From Boesenbergia rotunda (Eukaryota > Streptophyta > Magnoliopsida > Zingiberales > Zingiberaceae): 64,000 nucleotides of DNA. Position 1 is the stretch's first letter; the number at the start of each line of letters is the position of its first letter. Of this stretch, positions 56,307 to 64,000 are shown piece by piece. Below the pieces are notes generated by a model that worked only from the letters and a program-made list of their open reading frames with translations, had not been told where the DNA came from and made no database searches. The stretch covers positions 213,638-277,637 of the forward strand of contig JAGFNQ010005270.1 in NCBI GenBank assembly GCA_024364735.1. The letters are read 5' to 3'. The translations under genes were made by a program, and so were the position numbers.

Positions 56307-58967
56307 ATAAATAGACATTGTAAATACCATGTCTTTTCTTTTAGCACTTTTTCTTTCATGACTAGGAATAAATGTATCCCTCTAGGTTATCTTATTGTCA
56401 TTTTAGAGTCTTTTGGAAATAAATTAAATTTGGTTGTTAAAACTTAGGGTTTGAGCTAATGGATGAAATCTTGGATGCTTGAGTACTACTTGGTTTTAAA
56501 TTCTTAATTGAGGAGTTGAGATGAATCATTTGCACCTAGTGAGGTTTAGCCTTATATTTGTGACACACACATGTTATTGTACGCTAGAACTTGCTTAGGT
56601 TCTTTCAAAATCATATTTCGTTGATTGGATCACATTTATGAAGACTAATCATATTGTTTACCTTTTTCCATGATCATACTTGATACACACTCTTCTTGAT
56701 TTGTCTTCCCTTATTCCTAATTTTAACCCCAATTTTTCTATGGATTTGTTTGCTTGGGATGTTTTCTTGATACTATTTTGCCCGAGACGGTCAAAGATTT
56801 AAGTGTGGGGGAGTGATTAGTGATTGGGAAGAAAATTTTTATCAAGGATGCACTTCATTTCGAAAAAAAAAAAAATTTTGCCAAGTTGATTGGAGTTTGG
56901 TGTCAAAAACGAGCAAGAAGAAGTGATCAAAGATTGAAAACAATTGAAGATTCTTGACCATCAATTTGAAGATCCAAACAATTTGGAGCAAGTTTGAATT
57001 CGGTTGAAGAAGTAATCCAAATGGCACACATATGAAGGAAATTTATGCCATGTCAAAAGTGAGGAAAAGTATGTTTCTTGATGCTATGAAGCTATTCGGC
57101 CACTTCCTACAAAAAAATCTGTGAGCTTGAATGGAAAAGCAGTGAGGCAGAGCCGAAATCAAAGGGAGCACTTATGAAGAGAATTCTGAAATAAAGAATA
57201 TGGCACGCAAGAAGTGAAGTGTGGAACAAGAATTGTAAAGTCAAGATCAGTAACCTTTTGTAGGAAGTCTGAAATTCAGCTGTTCTTGGTAGAAAAATCA
57301 GAAATGAGTTGGGAGAAGCTGAATTCCAGCTGTACAAAAGCTGAAAAGAAGCTTAAAGGCTGTACAAAAGCTAAAAGGAAGCCAAAAAGCTGAGCTAAAT
57401 TGCAAGTATAGCTGCTGAAATGAGTAAGCTGCAACCTGTTGAATATTTTGAAGAATTGGTTGTGAAGGAATTAGAGAAATCAGATTGGGAAGTGGAGTTG
57501 ACAAGTGCAAAAATCTGTGCCAAAAACAAGGGCAGAAATGTGTTTCCTATATCAAAGTTGGTTCCATACAAGCAATTATGTAACACCTCTAAACTGAATC
57601 TGATTTCTCTAATCCAGCATTGTGTTACTGAAACTAAATAGAGGAAAATGCAGCTATAAAGGAAGAAAGAGCTAAACATTTAGTCATGAAGATCATTAAT
57701 TTTGAATAGAAGTGCAGAAATGTTTTTCCCCAAGTTCAGCCACTCGAGTTAAATGGTTATTGCAGATTTCCATTGATTGAATAATTCAAGAGAAAGCCGA
57801 GATTTCTAGTAAGGTAAATGGAGGAGATCATTCAAGGATTAATCAGTCTAGAATTTGAAAACTGCTTGGGCAGTGGCTACTCAACCATTTCCGAAAATCC
57901 ACTCAAACAAATTTTGTATCAACTTGGGATTAGAATGTGGTTTCCGAGGGTGTAAATCACAAAAGGGAATGTAGGAATGTATCACAAAGTGAAGGTTTAT
58001 CATCAGATGATCAGAACAAGAAAAATTTTGGGCTGTTTGGGTGTTAGATCAAGGCAGAAAATGGAAGAAGTTGGCTGAAATTGAATTTTGTGAGCAGAAT
58101 TTTTGAAGAAGCAGTTTAAATGCTCCACTAATCCTAAATACCAACTGAATTGAAGAAATCAGAGTTTTGCAAAATCTGAAATGCTCCATTAGAAGATTGA
58201 GAGGAAAAACAGAAAAACAAGGAAACCAAGTGGCACACCTTTGAAATTTCGACACCAAGGAATCATTGAAGTTTCTCTCATCCAGTTTAAAGTTTTAGTC
58301 CATTTCATTTCTGACCTTGCTAGAAGATAAAAGAAGGAGAAAAAAAATTTTCAGAAAACAAAACAAAGAGCAAGGTTGGCACGCAGTTGAAGAAAATGGC
58401 ACAAGGAAGTCAAGGAAAGGTTTTTCATCCAAATCAAGGGAATTTATTCAAGATTGACTTCACAACTTTTAAGATCATTATGAGGACTGAAAGATGGGGC
58501 AAAGGAAACATCTTTACGCACTCAAGTCTTCCACTTTACCCATTTTTCCATTTTCTTTGTTTTTATTCCATAGCTCACCATTTTCTATGCTTTTCACTTG
58601 TTTTTGTAGATGTTGATCCTATTCATGATTAATGGTGGAGAGTAGACAATAAGCAAGCCTATGGTAGTGCAAGAAGCATGTGTGTTTGAGTGAGCTCCAC
58701 TTCAATCATCAACTTAGAACTTAGAAGAGAGCCACCAATATTTTCCTTGAAAGGCTAGTGATTTAGATTCATCTCAATGACTCATGATGGATGAAAAGGC
58801 TAAGTTGTTGATTTAAGGACAAGATACTAATCTATAGAGCTTAGATTTATGAGAATTGACAACCTTAGGTAATTTCTTTTCATTTGCTTCTAATTATGCT
58901 TTAGAAAACCTAAGGGATACATATTTAGTTGTTTCGCGAGACGCTCAAGGTTAAGTGTGGGGGAGTT
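56307..58967 (+). other. 3' non-coding region and polypurine tract of the non-autonomous Athila element
   Basis: No long ORF. AAGTGTGGGGGAG occurs at 56801-56813 and again as the true polypurine tract at 58954-58966; a third copy lies inside the ORF at 56142-56154. The stretch 56830-58500 is rich in GAA/AAG and in GGCACAC words. It is homologous in outline to 45847-48025. Confidence 0.7.
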
Positions 58968-61816
58968 GATAAGTACCATTTTTGTGATTATTTTAGATGT
59001 TAAAATCCATGTTTGACCTATGTTTTTATTGCTTATTTGTGATTTTACCCTAGGTTTTAGGATTTCCTCTTATTTTGGACTTAATTGCAAATTTACACAT
59101 TTTTTAGATTATTTGGCCACTAATTTTCTGATATATTTTTGTAGGCATGAAAGGATCCTGGACCTAGGGCATACTGGGTCAAACTTGAGTCGGATGTGAA
59201 CCGGATCGAATTATCAAGCCTACGATTAATCCGGGCCGTCCGATTCAAGAGCGGCTAGATCTGAGCCATCCGGGACGATCTGAAGCAATCCGAGCTAGGG
59301 TTAGGGTTGATCAAGCTCTATGATCAAGATCTGAAGGTTTCATCCCAATCGGAGATAAATCAACCGTTGGATCAAGCAAGGAAGGCTCTAGAGCGTCCAT
59401 TCACAGATAGAGTTGATCTGGACCATCCGTTGCATATCTAGAGGATCCGAGCTACCACAAGCAGATCCTGACCCCAGATCAACATCCTCAAAGTTTGGGT
59501 CAGATCAGATGAAGATCAACCGTTGGATTTCTCAAATTAATCACAACCGTCCATTGATAGCTATTTAATCAGATTTTCCCAGCAGCTTCTCCTGGTCGCG
59601 TCTCCGCCGCTGTTCTTCGTTTTCTTCGTTTCTTCTTCAGTTTCTTAGCTAGATTTCTCCATCCAAGAGGCGCGGCCACTCGATCCTTCATTAGAACAAG
59701 TGTTAGGTCAGTGGGGAGAGTTCACTGAGATGTTTCCAGCTTGAATCTTGCCCAAGACAGAGTTTCGTGAGGTTTCAGAAGTTCTGTCAATCGATTTCAC
59801 AAACTCAGCTGTGCACCATCGCCACTGCATCCGAGCTACCGGAGGGGTTCCCTGGATGGCTTGGAGCGTTCCCAAATCATGTCGCAATCCACCACAGCTA
59901 GTTGAAGAATCGATTGCTATTTTCAGTTTGAGCATGGTTCGAATGATTTGATCGCAGTGACAGATTTCCACCGATTTGCTGAGCTTGCGGGTTCGAGGCT
60001 CACCTTGCGTGACGAACAAGGAGCACTTGAGCTTAGGGAGTGATTGAGTTTAGATTTACTTAGTTAATTTCAGTTTTCTAGCTGTAATGTTAATTCTGCC
60101 ACTGTTCTGTTTTTGCAGTTCGTATCAGCTACTTAGATTTCATTTTCTTCCTTGTTTAGCTTAATTAGGTTGTCAACCTTTAAGTTAGTTAGTTTACGAG
60201 CTTGTTTAGATGATAATTGGATCAAATTACAGCTTATTACTTTGTCCATTTCTTGCGTGCCAATTCCTGTTAGCATTTCTGAATTTTTGTTCATGCGTGC
60301 CAATTTCCTTTCTGCAACTCCACTTTATTTCTGAATTCTTTAGTTTATTTCACATTTGGTGAGTTAATTTAGTTGATCTAAGCTGTTTTACTTTTGGCTT
60401 CGTTTCTGAAGTCTATGTAGTTTAGGAATCATGCGTTAAAAACCTTGTTTCATTTCTGCAGTTCTTCCATTAATGTCCTGCAATTCTGAATCCACTTCTT
60501 CCATTTAATTTCTGAATCTTGTTCAGCTTGGTAACTCTGAATCTCAGTTTGTTCCCCACTTAAATCCTTGCGTATCAGAATCGTTTTTGCGTAATAGTTT
60601 TTAGCTGCATTTCAGCGTTTGGCTTGCGTTTCAAACTTTACTTCTGAATCTTTGCATTGAATTGGTGCCGTACTGGTCTAAAATTGTTTGGATCTGAATT
60701 TCTGCATTTCTTTCTTCCTTCGGTAGTTCTGAATCAATCAGCCTTGTTCCCTGTTTTCAGACTCAAATTCTGCATTAAGTTTCAAATTGCGTATCAGCCA
60801 ATCAGCACATTCATTTGTTTCTGAAGCTTGAACTCTAATTGTTTATTTCACACTCAATGGTTTCAAGTCAGTAGCTGGGTTAACCTTGCACCCAAGTGGA
60901 GTGTAAGCTGCCAATTCTGCATATTTTCGTTCCCGAAAATCAGTATCTGTTGCGCATCAATTCCACTGCATATGCAATTTGTTTCTGCGCTCAGTTTAAC
61001 TACAATTTCAGCAAATTGTTCAGCTTTTCATTGCTGTGTATCAAGTTTTCAACCTGCACATCAATTGAGTTCTGATTTCTCTTGGCGTGGCAGTTTACTC
61101 TTTGCACACCAACTGTTGATTCACTAACAAACTCAGCTTTTGGCACACAAAAATCAGTTCTTGGCACAAGGAATTCAGCTTGCTTGCTGGGCTGTTTGGG
61201 CACTGATTCGAATTAGTTGTTTGCTTGTCTTTTGGTGCAGGATAGCTCTCGAAATCTGTTGATAATACCTTTAGCCATTCTGAATTTTCCCTGCATTAGC
61301 TAGCTTCGAAAACTTCAAAGTTGAATTGAGTCTAGTGCTTGTTCAATTTCTGAGTTTCGTATGTTTTTGTTTGTGTCAAGTTCGTTTGTTTCGGAAATCT
61401 GCCATCACTGTGTTTGTTCAAGTGCTCACCAATAAGATTGTATTTAATATCCATTGTGTACCTTTTTAATGTCAATTTAATTCCCTTGGTTGAGTTGTTT
61501 CACCTCCGATTGAATTATCACTTGCCATCTATTGTTTGGTTATTAGTTGAGTTTAATTATTTCCATCACATTGTCACTTTCATTTGCAACCCAAAACCAA
61601 ATCTTTATTTGAAACCCGAAAATACAAACGACACATAAATACAAGCGTGAATCAAACAAACCTTCAACTAGCCCCGAGAAAAATACGACCTGTGGCCCCT
61701 TTGCTACATTCTTATACGTTTTACTTGTAAAAGGGTTTCCAGCATTTCATTGATATTTAAATTTGACGAGCCCATACATTTCGTGACAAATTAATCTAGT
61801 ATATTTGGACTCGTCA
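58968..61816 (+). mobile_element. 3' LTR of the non-autonomous Athila element
   Basis: It starts TGATAAGTACCATTT and ends TTTGGACTCGTCA. It differs from the 5' LTR by a few substitutions and by about nine single-base losses that all fall in 59458-60070. Confidence 0.9.
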
Positions 61817-62224
61817 CCCTCCAAACTAGAACTTTTCACCCAACTCTTCCGGATTAGGACTTTTCAAAACCTAGCCCTCCAATCTAGGACCTGACCCTCC
61901 AAGCGAGGACTTTTTCATCTAACTCACCAAGATGGGAATTTGCACCTAACCCTCCAAGTTAGGACTTTTCACCTAGCCCTCCAAGCTAGGACTTTTCACC
62001 CACCTCTTCCGAATTAGGATTTTTCACACACCTAGCCCTCCAAGCTAGGATTTTCAACACCTAACCCTCCAGGTTAAGATTTTCCAACACCTAGCCCTCC
62101 AAGCTAGGATTTTCCATACCATACCTGATCCCCGACCAGGACTTAATCATAATCAATAATCATCCACCTAAACTAAAATCGGTGTCAACACCAAAACAAC
62201 AATCAGGGCCAAACTGCATCAACA
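61817..62224 (-). mobile_element. Remaining part of LTR D after the Athila insertion
   Basis: It continues the CCCTCCAAGCTAGG array (to about 62118) and ends CAAACTGCATCAACA. It matches, in reverse, 39628-39834. Confidence 0.85.
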
Positions 62225-62935
62225 ATCTCCCCTTTTTGTTGTTTGACAACCCGATTTTAAGTTTAGGGATTCTCAATCAAGTTTTTCAAATTTAGAATCA
62301 TAGGGGAATCCAGATCCCCCCCTACAACATGATCATTCTAAACTTAACCAACCAACACTCTCCCCCTTTGTCAAACACCGAAAAGAGGTCTAGAAGGGCT
62401 GTTAAGTTTAAACTATACTCCCCCTCAACCCTAGGGGTATCCCAAACCAATAAATTGATTTTTGATAAGCATATGAATACATATGACAAAAAGATATAGG
62501 CATGGAAAAACAAACATATGTATCATATGAGCATGGCATTATAAGCATGAAGATAGCTATGGATCAAATATGCAGAGAGCATAGCATCAACAAGAAGCAT
62601 ACAAAAGTAGGATAAAACATGCATCAAAATCAAAAAGGTCAAGCCATAAAACATCCAGAGAAATAACACGATGCAAGACAGATGCATCAACATCCAGATA
62701 CGTGTGGTGCAAGACCACAATAAGCAAGTCATGGGGCATACAACCCAGAAGTCACACAGACCAAAAATGGTCAAGTACACAGATGATGAGAAGAGGCAGC
62801 AGACATCCAAGCTCAAACGTCAGTGGGGGGGTCGTCATCGTGCATGAGGTCATCCATCGTGGCATCAGCAGACCCTGGTGCAGCACTGCCCGAAGGGGCA
62901 TCTCCTGGAAATGTATGGCGGCACCACTCTGCGTA
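62225..62935 (-). other. Polypurine tract and 3' spacer of element D
   Basis: The polypurine tract is 62225-62237 in reverse. A second CTCCCCCTTTGTC at 62350-62362 repeats the motif. The rest is A-rich with GCATGA/GCATCA words and no ORF. Confidence 0.6.
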
Positions 62936-64000
62936 CTAAGTCTGCTGCAATGCCTGGACCCCAGAGACAGTAGACTCTACGCCGGTCAATCGGCGATCAA
63001 AGGGACGGAAATCCGAGCGGGCCTCCTCTCGATGGAGCTCCCTCAAATGAATATCCTCCTGGAGGATCTGATCCAGCTCGGAGATATGCCATCGTAGATC
63101 TGGGTTAGGCTCATTGTCGTACTCGGCGTCAGCAGCAGGAGCCTTATGTAGTGCAGCAACCTCGGGTGGTGCCTGAAATTGTGGTGCTCCCCCATGTAGG
63201 TCACCAAGTCCTCTCCCATCCTTCCATACTAAGGGCCCATCGCGTTCTCGAATAATAATGCCAGATTTCTCAAAAGCCCGTCGACCGAGCCGACAATCCT
63301 GTTTGACCATGGGCACGGTCCTGCCTTTGGTGCCATCAACACCAACTGACATAAGCCAGTCAGTGATGACATGACCAAATGACATGTAGACCGTGTGATG
63401 GCTCGGCTCACGATAGGACAGGATGGACTGGAAGATGCTCTCCATGATATCGAAATCCATCTGGCGGTGCATGTCGTAGAGCATAAGATAGTGATAGGGT
63501 CGGATCTCGGTCAAAGGCTTTGAGGTGATGGGCAAGATGCAATTTGTGATAATCTTGAATAAGATGTAATCAACAGGGGACAGACGTAGAGCTGCAAAGG
63601 TAGGAAAATCTGGACCCAATTCATCAAGACCGGTTGGGCGGGGATGGCCAAAGAAGTGCTGATAGATATCATCAGGAGTAGTATCTGCAAAAGGGGCCAG
63701 TAAAGGATCAGGAAGCTCAGGGTAGATCGAATACAGATTTGGTGATCGTCGACCACCCAAATATTCTGCCAGAATCTCGTAGGAAAAATCAAGGTTCCTC
63801 TTGGCGACTCGAGTGGTGAACTCGAAACCTCCTTGAGGTCCCTGCTGAAGATTGTTATAGAACTCTGAGACTATGTCGTAATTGATGGTCCGTTCCAAGG
63901 AAAGAAGGAAGCCCAGATTGTAAAACATGACTATGTCCATGACCGACGGACAATGTTCAGTCAGAAAAGGGATATCAATGGATCGGCAGGATAGTAATTT
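62936..64000 (-). CDS. Env-position ORF of element D, N-terminus beyond the window
   Basis: The stop is at 62936-62938. The frame is open through the methionine at 63940 and on to the window edge, reading PFLTEHCPSV just upstream, so the real start is outside. The 350 or so visible residues include SEFYNNLQ, SPVDYILFKIITNCILPI, RPYHYLMLYDMHRQMDFDIM and TVYMSFGHVITDWLMSVGVD. It ends in a charged, coiled-coil-like stretch (LDQILQEDIHLRELHREEA). The pattern resembles the so-called putative plant transposon protein region found in retroelement extra ORFs. It is on the same strand as, and about 700 bp before, the 3' LTR, as for SIRE-type env-like ORFs. No clear signal peptide or membrane anchor is visible, so calling it an envelope is positional only. 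Confidence 0.6.
   Translation of the reverse strand, partial: KLLSCRSIDIPFLTEHCPSVMDIVMFYNLGFLLSLERTINYDIVSEFYNNLQQGPQGGFEFTTRVAKRNLDFSYEILAEYLGGRRSPNLYSIYPELPDPLLAPFADTTPDDIYQHFFGHPRPTGLDELGPDFPTFAALRLSPVDYILFKIITNCILPITSKPLTEIRPYHYLMLYDMHRQMDFDIMESIFQSILSYREPSHHTVYMSFGHVITDWLMSVGVDGTKGRTVPMVKQDCRLGRRAFEKSGIIIRERDGPLVWKDGRGLGDLHGGAPQFQAPPEVAALHKAPAADAEYDNEPNPDLRWHISELDQILQEDIHLRELHREEARSDFRPFDRRLTGVESTVSGVQALQQT

Larger units (their letters stand above)
51655..61816 (+). mobile_element. Complete non-autonomous Athila-type element, 10,162 bp
   Basis: The TSD is CCCTC at 51650-51654 and 61817-61821. Two nearly identical LTRs of about 2.85 kb (51655-54513 and 58968-61816) begin TGATAAG and end GTCA. 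A PBS (54520-54537) and polypurine tract (58952-58967) are in place. The internal region is only 4.45 kb and has no protease, RT or integrase; its one long ORF is 54675-56306. Near-identical LTRs mean recent movement, so enzymes must come from another element, probably an autonomous Athila. Confidence 0.9.
49921..64000 (-). mobile_element. SIRE/Maximus-like copia element D, minus strand, runs off the window
   Basis: The 3' LTR is 49921-62224 on the + strand, from TGTTGGAACCCGGATG to CTGCATCAACA, split by a 10.16-kb Athila insertion. Without it the LTR is about 2.1 kb. The polypurine tract (minus strand AAAAAGGGGAGAT) is at 62225-62237. About 700 bp of non-coding spacer and an ORF in the env position follow. 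The left flank is CACAC (49916-49920). Long LTR, polypurine tract and extra ORF before the 3' LTR suit the SIRE/Maximus lineage; pol lies outside the window, so the lineage is inferred. Confidence 0.7.

Overview
The window looks like nuclear DNA of a flowering plant with a large, repeat-rich genome. Spliceosomal introns, tRNA-derived SINEs, MITEs, a CACTA transposon and nested Ty1/copia and Ty3/gypsy LTR retrotransposons are all present. A monocot is my guess from the style of the LTR families, but nothing here proves it. There are no bacterial features, CRISPR arrays, rRNA genes or convincing tRNA genes.

Positions 1-7,200 are the only host-gene part. The 3' end of an unidentified multi-exon gene on the + strand has two well-supported terminal exons (about 1746-1993 and 3510-3669) and two weaker upstream exons. 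It is followed by a complete two-exon gene (5005-5109 joined to 7099-7164) for a 56-residue single-membrane-segment protein. From 7.5 to 9.9 kb come a MITE, an LTR-like GC-rich block, a SINE with 16-bp target-site duplications (TSDs) and a second MITE.

From 9.9 to 39 kb is a nested retrotransposon stack that can be read layer by layer from TSDs. (0) An old Tork-like copia element (+, 12.5-39.0 kb) has a decayed gag, protease, integrase, RT and RNase H. A 206-bp SINE-like insert sits in its gag (19-bp TSD). (1) A Tekay/Del-like solo LTR of about 3.2 kb sits in its protease region (TSD CAACA, 15078-35270). (2) That LTR was hit by an Angela-like solo LTR (15357-17217, TSD AGCCC) and by a 15.1-kb minus-strand element here called G (20048-35181, TSD ATATG). 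(3) G contains a 942-bp solo LTR of family C (20272-21213, TSD ATTTG) and an Angela/Tork-type copia element B (+), whose 5' LTR is missing. Element B has a 2.1-kb direct duplication around a single N at 28957, which looks like an assembly seam.

From 39 to 43.5 kb, truncated LTRs of families C and D flank a 3.6-kb CACTA element with subterminal repeats and the remnant of a transposon-associated protein exon. From 43.5 to 49.7 kb is a 5'-truncated Athila-like gypsy element with integrase and 3' LTR. From 49.9 kb to the right edge is a minus-strand SIRE/Maximus-like element D, with an LTR, polypurine tract and env-position ORF that runs off the window. Its LTR is split by a recent, complete, 10.16-kb non-autonomous Athila derivative (51655-61816, TSD CCCTC). 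This derivative has no gag-pol but carries one intact 543-codon ORF for a Q/F/N-rich, prion-like protein.

Two signals stand out as possibly undescribed: that non-autonomous element and its protein, and the short palindromic modules found in every LTR family, some of them shared between copia and gypsy elements.
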